Below the pieces are notes generated by a model, which searched no databases, was not told the origin of the DNA, and was given only the letters and a program-made list of their open reading frames with translations. The position numbers and the translations under genes were made by a program. DNA of 64,000 nt from Rebecca billardiae RCC1528 (taxonomy: Eukaryota; Haptophyta): contig OZ251226.1 in assembly GCA_965240325.2 (NCBI GenBank), forward strand, positions 2,666,001-2,730,000. Reading direction: 5' to 3'. Shown here one piece after another: positions 10,600 to 20,169 of the stretch (its first letter is position 1; each line of letters opens with the position of its first letter).

Positions 10600-12796
10600 T
10601 CAGCCGTACATGTTCATCTGGCGGCCGGACGCGCTGCCGAAGCGGTCGAAGCGCGAGCCCCCGAACGCGCCGGTGAGGCTCGGCGCGGCGCTCGCGACCG
10701 GCTTCGCGCTGGGCGCCGAGTCGGCGGTCGCGGGCGTGCAGCCCACGTCCGCGACGGCGGCGGCGGCCTTGAGCTGCTCCGCGTCCTCAACAATCTCCGC
10801 CTTGAGCGCGGCGCGCACCGAGCGATAGAGCGAGCCGGACTCGGCCGCGCGCGCGCCCTCGGAGGCGGGCGCGTGGATCGCGCCGAAGGCCTCGACGCTG
10901 CCGTAGTGCGCGACCAGGCCGTCGCGCACGTGCAGCAGCTTGGTCGGCCAGCCGTCCAGCCCGTCCAGGATGTGCGTGGCGTACACAACCGTCACACCGC
11001 GCACCTCGCACTCCTGCGCGCACGGGAGGGCCGAGGGCAGGGGCAGGGGAGCGGGTGCGCGCGTGAGCGAGCGAGCGAGCACGGAAGGACGGGCGCTGGG
11101 CAACGCGCTCGGCGTGCACCACCGCGCAGGGCGCACCGCCCACCCCTCGCGCCGCGCCGCCGCTGTGCCGCGCGCGCACCTCCTTGAGGAAGGCGAGCAG
11201 CGACTGGCGCGCGAGCACGTCCAGGTCCGTGGTCACCTCGTCCATCAGCACGACCGCCGCGGGGCGCAGCAGCTTGAGCAGGATCTGGATGCGGCGGCGC
11301 TGGCCGTCGGAGACGGCGTTCATGCGCCACTCGCCGTCGATGTCGAGCGCGTGCCGCAGCCGCGCCAGCCGCGCGTCCAGCGCCGCCTCGGCATAGGTCC
11401 CCTCAGCCTTGAGCGCGGTGAGCGCGTTCGTGGCCATGAAGTCTGCGCTGAAGTCCGCCTGGTACGGCACGCCCGAGCCCACGCACGCGACGGTGCGGGA
11501 CCAGTCGCCGGTGAGCAGCGCGACGGTGGTGTTCAGCGTGGTCACGTCCGCGAACGCGTCCTTCCCCAGCACGCGCACGCTGCCCGACGTGACGAGGTGC
11601 TTGCCGCCGAGCACGCGCAGCAGCGTCGACTTGCCCGCGCCGTTCGCGCCTGTCAGCAGCACGCGCTCGCCGCGCGCGACGCTGACGCTCGCGCCGTCGA
11701 GCGCGAGGCGGCGCTGCGCGGCGCCGGGCGCGGCGGGGTAGCCCCAGCGCAGCTCGCGCACCTCCACCGCGCCCACCCCCGCCTCCACCGGCACCGACGC
11801 CGCCGCGACCGCGCCGGCCGTCGCCGCGTCCGCCGGCTCGAGCAGCGAGATGAAATCTGGGCGCGCCTCGAGCAGCCAGCCGCGCACGGCGCCGAAGAGG
11901 CGGCCGGCGGCGGCGGGGGCGGGGGCGCCCGCGGCGGCGCCGGCGAGCGGCACGGCGTGCAGCTCGGGCACGTCCTCCGCCGCCGCCGAGCGCAGCACGC
12001 GCGTCTGCTCGATGTGCGCGACGTGCGTCGCCCAGCCGTCCAGCCCGTCAAAGATGTGCGTGCAGTACACGACCGTCACGCCGCGCTCCTCGCACTCCTC
12101 GCGCAGCCACTGGAGGAGCTCCTGCCGGACGAGCAGGTCGAGGTCGGTGGTGATCTCGTCGAGGAGCAGCACGCGGAACGGGCGGAGCAGCTTGAGCAGG
12201 ATCTGCACCCGGCGGCGCTGGCCGTCGGACGCGGCCGTGAGGTTCCACGAGCGACGCACGCCGAGCAGCGCGCACAGCCGCTCGACGCGCTCGGCGTCGA
12301 TGCCCTCGGCGTGGGTGTCGATGAGGGTGGCGACCTCCATCGCCTGGTACGGCACGCCGTGCCCGACGAACGCGACGGTGCGCGTCCAGTTGCCCGTGAG
12401 CAGCGCCACCTCGTTGGTGAGCGCGGTGTCAGTGAAGCACTGGCGCGAGAGCACGCGCACGTCGCCCACGTTCACCATGTGCTTGCCGCCGAGGATGTTG
12501 AGCAGCGTGGACTTGCCCGAGCCGTTCGACCCGACGAGCAGGCAGCGCGCGCCCTGCGGCAACGCGAGGTTCACGTCGCGCAGCTGCACCTTGTACACGA
12601 TCTCCTCGTTCGCCTCGTACTGGCGGCGCGGCATCGTCACCGACAGGCCGCCGTCGTGCGTCGTGCGCTGCGATGGCGCGGGGGGCGCGGGGCGCTCATC
12701 CTCGACTGCCAGCCGCTTCACCACCTGCGAGTTGATGTTCTGCGCGACCTCGTAGCTGAAGCTGAGGTGCGTCACGTCGATTGCGTTCGCGGACAT
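10600..12796 (-). CDS. CAF16-type ABC ATPase with two tandem nucleotide-binding domains
   Basis: Exons 11180-12796 and 10600-11013 (minus) give 676 aa. I chose the ATG at 12796 (MSANAIDVTH); the ORF runs upstream only through a weaker ATG at 12838. There are no membrane spans. Two complete ABC domains follow each other: Walker A GSNGSGKST (89-97) and GANGAGKST, signatures SDGQRRR in both instead of LSGGQ, Walker B LLLDEITTDLD and VLMDEVTTDLD, and CTHIFDGLDGW / ATHILDGLDGW H-loops. These details match yeast CAF16, a CCR4-NOT-associated soluble ABC protein, and plant ABCI relatives, but known CAF16 is a single domain of about 290 aa. This looks like an internal duplication that would let both domains pair within one chain. 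Role in mRNA regulation is inferred from family only. Confidence 0.87.
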
Positions 12797-13172
12797 GACG
12801 GCGGCACGAACGACGACGGCCCCTTCGCGAAGAATCAATGCTCGCAGTTGGCAGACCGGCTCGAGTCTTCACCGTTTGTTTAGCGTGTTTACCCGCACAA
12901 GCACCGGAAAGATGCGCATCCGGCCAGAAGCTTTGGACTTCTGTCTTCTACTCTTCTCACTGTCTTGATCATCAGCCGGAGCGGATCCGGGCCAAGGCTC
13001 CGGACGCGAGTTCCGCTGGATCGGAGCCCCAACTGCCGCGGCGCCACCCCCGGCTTGATCAGCCACTCACCGACCGAAGGCTTTCCTTCAAAGGGCGCCG
13101 TTCCACCTCGGCGCCCGACCGCGAGCACAGCGCGGGCATCCTAAAATACCCTCGCCGCGGCGAACGGGACCG
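12797..13172. promoter_or_regulatory. Divergent intergenic region (CAF16-like / FUN14)
   Basis: 376 bp between opposite start codons. No clear promoter motif is visible. Short ORFs cross it but have no independent support. Confidence 0.35.
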
Positions 13173-13872
13173 ATGTCGTGCATCCGGCGCGTCACCACGA
13201 GCTCGCTGCGCACGGCGCTGCGCGGGAGCCCGACTCTGGCCTGCCTTCCTGCCGCCGGTCGCCAACCGATTCGCAGATCGCTCGTCCGCGCGGCCGGCGC
13301 TGGTTTCACCACGGCCGCGCTCGTGCAGGCGCACCGCATCAACCGCCTGCACTGCCGGGAGCCATCGAGTACCACCGGGGCACCCCCGACCGGCGGACCC
13401 GCGTCAGGCAAGGTGTGCGCTGGTTGCAGGCGTGGGAGCGCGCCATCCGCTAAGCATTGCCTCGCTGACACGCCCTCCCCATGCGCCCCTGCAGGATGAG
13501 CCGGCAGGCATCGATCCGCTGGCCGATCAGATCGCGACGATGGTGACCAACGCACTCATGAAGCTCGGATTTGCGGGCGTGATGGGCTTCTGCGCCGGCG
13601 TCGCGCTCAAGCGCGCGTCCACAGAAGCTGCGTACACCCTCGGCTGCGCGTTCATCTTCCTGCAGGGCCTCGCCTGGCGTGGGTACATCGAGATGAAGTG
13701 GGCGAAGATCCGAACGGACCTCGTCGCCCTGGTCGACACGGACGGCGACGGACAGATCACGAGGAGCGACGTCATGCGGTACGTGAAGAAGGGCTTCTCC
13801 ATCCTGGTGTACCAGCTCCCTTCAACGTCGGGATTCAGCCTCGGCCTGATGTGGGGATTCAACTGGGCATGA
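13173..13872 (+). CDS. FUN14-family membrane protein with embedded EF-hand
   Basis: Exons 13173-13412 and 13495-13872 give 205 aa. Residues 1-80 are basic and Ser/Ala-rich without acidic residues early, like a mitochondrial or plastid presequence. Exon 2 encodes a FUN14 core: a Gly-rich helix (GFAGVMGFCAGVALK), a second helix (YTLGCAFIFLQGLAW) and a C-terminal helix with GFSLGLMWGF. Between them lies one canonical EF-hand loop, DTDGDGQITRSD. FUN14 proteins such as FUNDC1 sit in the mitochondrial outer membrane and act in mitophagy and contact sites. A calcium-sensing variant is inferred here. The 82-bp intron has a clean CTGCAG acceptor and joins in phase 0. Confidence 0.8.
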
Positions 13873-14358
13873 GCGGAGCATGTCAGCAGAGTCCGGGGAA
13901 CTGGACGCCGGACGGCGGGCGGCGAGGCGGCAAACCGCAAAGCCGCGGCGCAGGCTCCGCGTCAACGGCCACCGTGCGGTGCCCTGCCATGGTCCCCTTC
14001 GGACCCTTCGGAGTTGACCAGTTGGACTGCCGGCGAGCCACTGATGAAGCAAATATTCCGCGGGGACGAGTACTTATAGAGAGAGAGCTCATCACACAGT
14101 TAGACAGATAACTGATCCCCGATCCGGCGAATCCGTAACTCGTAAGTAATATTAAATAATAGTGACAGTTAACTGATCCGAATCTAAGTAATATTTAAAA
14201 ATAATAATATGAAAATTACGTCAGTCATACGTCATCAGTGATCAGATACTTTCAAGAGACAGAGTGATAATACTTCGACGGACCGCGGGTTCTAACGGAC
14301 TGGCACCGCGCCGACGCGCCGTATCTAAGACGGTTGCCGAGCGGCGTGAGACGACCCA
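13873..14358. other. Convergent intergenic region with an AT-rich imperfect tandem repeat
   Basis: 3' flanks of FUN14 (+) and the TIR-like gene (-). Two diverged direct copies of TAACTGATCC followed by TAAGTAATATT occur at about 14107-14160 and 14167-14207, in strongly AT-rich DNA. No gene seen. Confidence 0.5.
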
Positions 14359-16263
14359 TCAGCACGCCGGTCCGCACCTTCGAGGCTGTTGCATGAATTG
14401 CAACGGTCCATCCCCGCGCCGGGACCTCCTCAGTTCAGACTCCATTTGGTGCCGCTCGACCATGAGCGCGTCCAATTGATGACTGCGCGGGGGCAATGGC
14501 GCAGGTGACGTCGGCTGTGAGCAGGTGAGCGGCTCCGCGAGAATGAGCGAGACCGCGGCGTTGAACGCGGGAATACCTCCCGGGTAGGCCTCAAGCACAG
14601 TCAGCAGTAGCTGCCGGTCCTCGCTGTAGTTGCACTGCGCCTGGCGCGCGTCAAAGTGCTCGATGCTGAGCTCAGGTGAGGTGTCGGTCAAGCTCGGCAG
14701 GCGCAGCACGTTCATCATGCGGGCACGGTCGCGGCCAATGGTGAGGTGGATGAAAAGCTCGACGACACACCAGCTGCACACCATCACCGTCGCGCGCACG
14801 CCGGGGGCGAGGCGAGCACACCACGCGGTCGCGGACAAGGCAGCAGGGCGTGCGAGCGTGAGCGGTGCGCAAGCGTCAGCCATGAGAGGCGGCAGGCATG
14901 CAGACCCACAGCAACGCAGCATGGGAAACATTGCGCGCGCGCGCGCGTGCGCGCACAGGCGCTGCTGGACCGTCGGGCCGTGCAAGACGAGCACCCGGTC
15001 GCAGGCAGCCAGGTACACGGGCAGGCATGCCAAGCTTGAGTCGGGAGACGAGTTGTCGAGGCAGTACTGATCCAGCCACAGCCGGGGCACGCGCCCATGC
15101 GCGAGCCTGAACTCCTCCGCCCACAGCCGCAGCTGCTCCTCCTTCTCCTCCGCGCTGTCATGGTGCGAGTGGCACACGAACGCGTCCACGCTGCCAAGCG
15201 CTGCGGGATCGGACTGGCGGAAGCACTCCTCCTCGGAGAGCCGGCTGGCCAGCCCGTCGGCATCCACCTTGTCCGCGCTCACCGACCGAAACGACTCCTG
15301 CGCCTCAAAAAAGGCCTCCTCCATGGAGCGCCCGTTGAGCAGCACGCTGATCAGGATGGCTGAGCTCACGCGCTCGCTGCGCGACGCGAGCCAGCTCTGC
15401 ACGGCCTCGCGCAAGCGACCTGTTGCAGCTACCACGCCAGCGAGCAGCAGCACCACCGAGTACGTGAAGGGCGGCGCCCTGCCGGGCCTGGCGCCCAGCG
15501 CGTTCTGGATGTCCTCAAACAGCGCCACTGCGCCCATCGCAACGTGCGTCACCGCGTACACGCGCCAGACGAGGTCGAGCTTTGCCCGCGCTGGCATGCG
15601 CGCGGAACGCTGCGCGCCGAGCACGAGTACGATGGCGCACGCGTGGATGAGCGCGAGGACGGTGCCTTGCGCGAGCTGAATGAGAATGATGGTGCACGCG
15701 GGCGTGGAGCGGCCATCCGCACCGCACACGCCCGCGGTGTCCACCAGCTCGTGCGCCCGTGGCACGACGATGATGGCAACGTACGCCCAGACGGTGTACA
15801 CCATGAAACACGCGTATATCACCATGCCGACCCGCACGACGCGCCGTTGTGTGGGGACGAGCGCGAGGAGCAGGACGAGCGAGCCGAGCGCGTAGGTGAT
15901 GACGAGCCCAATCCTGCGCATGTCGGCCGCCTCCCGGGCGGACAGGCCCGGCATGGGGCCTAGGAAGCCAATCACGACAGCGGCAAAGAACAGGCCGATC
16001 CCCAATGCCATCACGGGAATTTGGATCGCCATCTCGCGTCGCCGACCCTGCACACGCGGGCCAGGGTGCGGAGGGGCGGAGGTCAGGGAGCGGGACAGCG
16101 CACGCGTCGCGCGCACAGGTATGCAGGCGGTTACCTCCTTGCGAGCGCGCCCGAGCGCCTCGCCAATGGCGAGGTGCGCAGGCTGTCGCGCGAGCAGCGC
16201 CACGGGGTCTCGCTCGGCGCCCGCGACGGGCGGCGACGGGTCGTCGGAAGGGTGCGTCCTCAT
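14359..16263 (-). CDS. Multi-pass membrane protein with cytosolic TIR-like domain
   Basis: Exons 16135-16263, 14957-16047 and 14359-14773 (minus) give 544 aa from the ATG at 16263. After ~45 residues come about six hydrophobic spans (for example MALGIGLFFAAVVIGFL and VILLLAG-like segments) over ~50-270, then a linker and a TIR-like domain: DAFVCHSHHDS, LWLDQYCLDN, LPVYLAACDRVLVLHG, and after splicing RLWCVVELF, which matches the WCxxE element of TIR domains. TIR domains act as NAD-cleaving enzymes or signalling scaffolds. Activity here is unproven. Both introns (87 and 183 bp) are multiples of three without stops, so unspliced RNA would still be open. The 183-bp intron falls just before WCVVE. 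Similar proteins are, to my knowledge, multigene families in some protists. Confidence 0.72.
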   Translation of the reverse strand: MRTHPSDDPSPPVAGAERDPVALLARQPAHLAIGEALGRARKEVTACIPVRATRALSRSLTSAPPHPGPRVQGRRREMAIQIPVMALGIGLFFAAVVIGFLGPMPGLSAREAADMRRIGLVITYALGSLVLLLALVPTQRRVVRVGMVIYACFMVYTVWAYVAIIVVPRAHELVDTAGVCGADGRSTPACTIILIQLAQGTVLALIHACAIVLVLGAQRSARMPARAKLDLVWRVYAVTHVAMGAVALFEDIQNALGARPGRAPPFTYSVVLLLAGVVAATGRLREAVQSWLASRSERVSSAILISVLLNGRSMEEAFFEAQESFRSVSADKVDADGLASRLSEEECFRQSDPAALGSVDAFVCHSHHDSAEEKEEQLRLWAEEFRLAHGRVPRLWLDQYCLDNSSPDSSLACLPVYLAACDRVLVLHGPTVQQRLCAHARARAMFPMLRCCGSACLPPLMADACAPLTLARPAALSATAWCARLAPGVRATVMVCSWCVVELFIHLTIGRDRARMMNVLRLPSLTDTSPELSIEHFDARQAQCNYSEDRQLLLTVLEAYPGGIPAFNAAVSLILAEPLTCSQPTSPAPLPPRSHQLDALMVERHQMESELRRSRRGDGPLQFMQQPRRCGPAC

Positions 16264-16281
16264 CTCCCGCGAGCACGATCG

Positions 16282-16330
16282 ACTACAGTTTACTAAGAAT
16301 AAGAGACGCACACAGCTCAGGCAGGCGAGA
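16282..16330 (+). repeat. 49-bp dispersed repeat, copy 1
   Basis: Reading 16282-16330 on the plus strand gives exactly the reverse complement of 54931-54979 (49 of 49 bases by eye). This copy lies 19 bp upstream of the TIR-like gene start codon, in its probable leader or promoter. Confidence 0.85.
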
Positions 16331-16555
16331 TATCGAGAGCTGAGCCGCCGCTCAATGATTGAGAGTCAAGTCGTACTACGCCTTAACCAAGTGTGCACGT
16401 TAAAACATATAGTAAACTGTATACGTCGTACGGTATCACGTTGTGCAAAAATTGCATGCGCGGCTTCGCCTTCCGCCTTCGGCTGGACCATAATTGAAGT
16501 GGCGGTGTCCTACAGTCCTAACTACGCATCATCGTCGATAAATCAGACATGCCCA

Positions 16556-17638
16556 TCAGACGGTAACAGCGCGGATGAGTGGCGGCGGCTCTGACAGCAC
16601 AGACAGGTCGCGCATGCGCGCGTCCGTGTTCGTGCCGCCGTACTCGACGGGGATGTGGTCGTCGGCAATCAGCTGCTTCAGCGCCGGCCGCCAGTAGCGC
16701 TCGGCGGAGATGATCTGCACCTTGGCGCGCGTGGCCGGGTCGAGCCAGGTCGAGATGATGGCCCAGCACGCGGAGAGGGTGTAGGGTGCATTGATCGTGA
16801 TGATGACGCCCATGCGCTCAGGGTAGTGATCCTGGTCGATGCCGGCCAGCATCTTGAGGAAGCCCATCGCAGTGCGTGTGGCCAGCCCTGGATGCCAGTG
16901 CGCTGCGTCCACCACGTTCACCACCTGCGACAGCCGCACGCCCTCGGCTCCGGCGAGGGCTCGCATCCGCTTGAGCATCTGCTCGGACTCCCATACGTGA
17001 TATCTCACCAGGCGCTCCATGGACGTGTGCTTCAGCAGCTCGTCCACACGTAGGTCGCCATACTTGGACCACAGCACCGGCCGGCACTGCTTGTCCACCC
17101 CGCCCCGCCATGAAGGCAGATAGTGCTCGATCAGGCTGGGGTCGCACCCCAGCACCTCGGCCGCCGACATGTCTGCGAGGGAAGCGATCTGCTCCTGCTG
17201 ACGCCAGCGCAGGTCTGCCTCAAGCAGCGCGGCGGCCTTCTCCACGTCGAAGGCGCGCGCACGCAAGAAGCGTAGGAGCACGTCGGTCTGGTCCTCGGCA
17301 GGAGTCGCCGCGGCAGCGTCCAACGCGTGGACGAGACCGCGCGAGTGCATACGGTCACGCAGGTCGTCCACAGCGGCAAGCTGATCGGCCGAGAGCGCGC
17401 CCTGATAGCCCGGCTTTGGCATTCCAGAGAGCGGGTGGTACTTGACCTCCCGCGCATGCGGCTTGGCGTGTACGATGCTGCGAGAGGCAGGCTGCACGAA
17501 GGTGTGCGGCGTCGCGGCGATGAGGCGAGGCGAAGAAGGCGCTGTACTGAATCCAGACGAATCTGCCTGTGCGCCGGGCACCCCGGACGTCTTCGGCCTG
17601 GAGCCTGTGCTCGCTGCGCGCGACTGCGTGGAGCCCAT
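16556..17638 (-). CDS. Sec14-like CRAL-TRIO lipid-transfer protein, probably N-myristoylated
   Basis: Single exon, 360 aa from the ATG at 17638, chosen because it gives MGSTQSRA, a good N-myristoylation start; the ORF continues upstream without homology. The Ser/Pro-rich N-terminus is followed by a CRAL-TRIO-N helical region (LLRFLRARAFDVEKAAALL) and the CRAL-TRIO lipid-binding fold (RPVLWSKYGDL, VVNVVDAAHWHPG, YPERMGVIITINAP, PVEYGGTNTD). The family exchanges phosphatidylinositol and other lipids between membranes and feeds phosphoinositide signalling. It is followed on the same strand by nothing recognisable for 2.5 kb upstream. Confidence 0.88.
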   Translation of the reverse strand: MGSTQSRAASTGSRPKTSGVPGAQADSSGFSTAPSSPRLIAATPHTFVQPASRSIVHAKPHAREVKYHPLSGMPKPGYQGALSADQLAAVDDLRDRMHSRGLVHALDAAAATPAEDQTDVLLRFLRARAFDVEKAAALLEADLRWRQQEQIASLADMSAAEVLGCDPSLIEHYLPSWRGGVDKQCRPVLWSKYGDLRVDELLKHTSMERLVRYHVWESEQMLKRMRALAGAEGVRLSQVVNVVDAAHWHPGLATRTAMGFLKMLAGIDQDHYPERMGVIITINAPYTLSACWAIISTWLDPATRAKVQIISAERYWRPALKQLIADDHIPVEYGGTNTDARMRDLSVLSEPPPLIRAVTV

Positions 17639-20169
17639 CGGGCCTCGCGGATGCACCCTCTCGGCGCGATTTGAGATTCCTCCTGCAGCTGGACGGGTTC
17701 CGAACCAACGTGGTGAGCAGTGCGGTTGAGCTGTCCGGGTGCGCATTGGCGACCCGGCCCGGGGCGGCGGGGGCTCTGCGCTGTCGGCCCACTTGCGCCC
17801 TGCCCGCAGGGGCCCGCCCCGCGCCGCAGCCCGTGTACGATGATGTATTATCGTCATTGATCGGTCATCACGCCCACGGCGGTGTCGTCATCTGAGAGTA
17901 GCTAGTGACGACTATTGTCTATTGACCGCGGATTTGACAGTCCAATGACAGTCGTCTTTACCGAGTTTATGACTAAGACGGACTAGTATTATATATATAC
18001 TGTGAGCGAGTGCTCAGTACTCAGTCTGTGTGAGTAGTGTATTCCGCTTTGCTGGTGTGACGGACTCGACCGCTGACCTGATCGGCTCGGATGAGATCGA
18101 TATCAGTATTATTCGGGCTATCCCAGACTGGCCCCCTGGCCCTGATCGCCAACCGAGTCAGTAGCCTGGTCCATCCCGATTTTCGCCAGTGAAAAAGCCT
18201 TTTCGGATTTTGGGCGCGCCTCATTTCTCCCGATTTTTCTCGTCGCTCGTCGCGCTCGTCAAAAATCGCCACCGGCCGTCCGACGGCTCGCCGCGACGAA
18301 GGTCGGAAGGGGCTCGAGAGCCTCGACTGGACGACTGCGCCGCCTCATGTCAGGTGTAGTGCTGGACACATCGTTCGGGTGCCCCGGCGGTGTGCGTGCA
18401 CACCTTGAGCGACATGTCTGCGTTACTTCCGCCGCCCGCGGTCCGTCGCCAGGTCGACTTCTCGCCCGACGGTGCGCGTCGAACGCTCAGCTGCTGGGTT
18501 GCGCCGCGCCTTCGAGACGGGCCAGTTTGGGCCAGATGCGGGCCACGCGACCGCTCGTGTCGGCCTAAGCCCACCCCTAGCGTGCACTCGATGCCTTCAC
18601 CAACGTTAGGCGCGCTGCGCATCGCCAACGCTTCATCCGGCCAGTCCCGTCACGTTCGCGCATGGGTCGCCCAGGGCGGCGGCAGTCGATCTGTGCTTCT
18701 CGTGGAGCTGTATGACGGGCTGGGGGCGATCAGGATGGCTCGCCTTGCGGGGCTGGGTATGTACAGTTACATTGTAGTGTCTGCCAGCTGACTCCCATCC
18801 CCTGGGTGCTGCTTTACCGTCATGGCCTTTGCTGCGAGCACAAGGTCGAGGATCGTACCGCGGTCTGCGAGGCAGAGTCGACAGAGTCGTCGCTTGAAGA
18901 TGGTTGAGAGCGCTCATACGTCTTCCTTGGTGTCGTGCGGCTACTCCAGCACGCAAGGCGCGCGCTCTGGCACGTGTTTGGTGTCCATGGGTGGCACATT
19001 GTGCCATTCGGGTGGCTCGGAAGCACGTGCTCGGGTGTCTTTCCCGTTTACGCGCGGTGGGCCAAGTCACCACGCACGGCCAGAGCATGTCATGGCACGC
19101 GGACGGTGCCCATGAACGATCCCCACCCCGGTGGTGGCCGTAGGCGCACTCAAAGCGGTCGCATCGTCACCCGCGGATCGCATCAGTCCGCCGTTGAGGC
19201 TGTCGGGCGAGCAAAGACGTGCGATCTGACCCTTGGACGGGCAGCTAGAACCGCGAGTATGCCTCGTCTAAGGACGCACATGTCGTCGTTGTAGGCAGTA
19301 CTGATGCCCCAAGTGAAAGGGCGGGCGTGGCACGCGACTTGACAGCTTGAATGACTCGATGTACGCCGCCATGGACACGCGATCCGGATCCATTGCGAAC
19401 CTGCCGTGTGGCTCACGGCGGCGCGCGTTGTGCCGCAGATCGGCCAGTCGCCACGCAGGAGATGGTCTCCAGACCAGGTCCAGCACCTGACCGACTGCCG
19501 CACGCCTGGCCGGGTGGGAGTCCGGCCCTCTTCTTGTCTGCAGGAGTGCGCGGAAGGCCAGGCGGAGCCTCGTCCGACCACTGCACCCCGAGCGCCGCAC
19601 TAATCGTGCAGCCTGGGACAGCTACCCACCTATGGCGAATATGTAACGACATAGTGGCATTTTAATTATACAGGTCCAGAACTCATACTTATGCGGGTAC
19701 ATTGCCCATCATATGCGGGTAAAATGGGTAATGTTGTCGATCTTGCAGTGGTTGAGTACGGCCACTTGCGCACAGACCACAGCCCATCCAAATGGCCTGT
19801 ACCAGGGTTCATGCTCGCCTCGACGTACGCCAATAAGTAAGTTCGTGCGTTTGGGCTCATTTCGGCTAAGTACTTACCCACATTCAGACTGACGATTCTC
19901 TATGTGTCCGTAGTTGTCCGCGGCTCGCGCGCGCACGCTCACGACGGGCCGCGGATTCGATTTTTAGGCCGAAACTTTTGCTCCGCCCGGGCTGGGCCCA
20001 TTTGTTACGCTGTTTCCGGGTGTGAGCGCGTGCCTAGGGGCCCGCATTCATTTGGCGATAAAATCCCCGAACGTGCTCCAGTGGCGTTTGGACCAGGCTA
20101 CCGAGTGTCTGATTCCGCGAGCTGGCTGGCGTATTACTGCTGCTTAGCTAATCTGAAGACTGCTAAGCT
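17639..20169. other. 2.5 kb gene-poor region
   Basis: I find no supportable gene. 17880-18020 is AT-rich with clustered ACTAGT/CTCAGT-like words and a TATATATATA run. 18180-18260 holds T-rich runs. From 18350 to 19600 both strands carry ORFs of 70-150 codons whose reading frames overlap. A minus-strand stretch near 19300-19500 (with MDPDRVSMAAYIESFK) looks mildly protein-like and could be a remnant of a mobile element or an exon of an unrecognised gene. 19640-20160 is AT-richer with small ORFs only. Confidence 0.4.

Noticed and set aside
786-12796. CCR4-like nuclease and CAF16-like ATPase as parts of a gene cluster
   Set aside because: They are about 7 kb apart with unrelated genes between them, and eukaryotic adjacency gives little functional evidence.
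12838-13872. 344-codon ORF read as one uninterrupted FUN14 protein
   Set aside because: Its first 215 codons have no homology and skip the ATG-led presequence in another frame. An 82-bp intron joining 13412 to 13495 gives a sensible protein.
19183-19600. Possible retroelement fragment on the minus strand
   Set aside because: A short protein-like segment only. No reverse transcriptase, integrase or terminal repeats could be identified.
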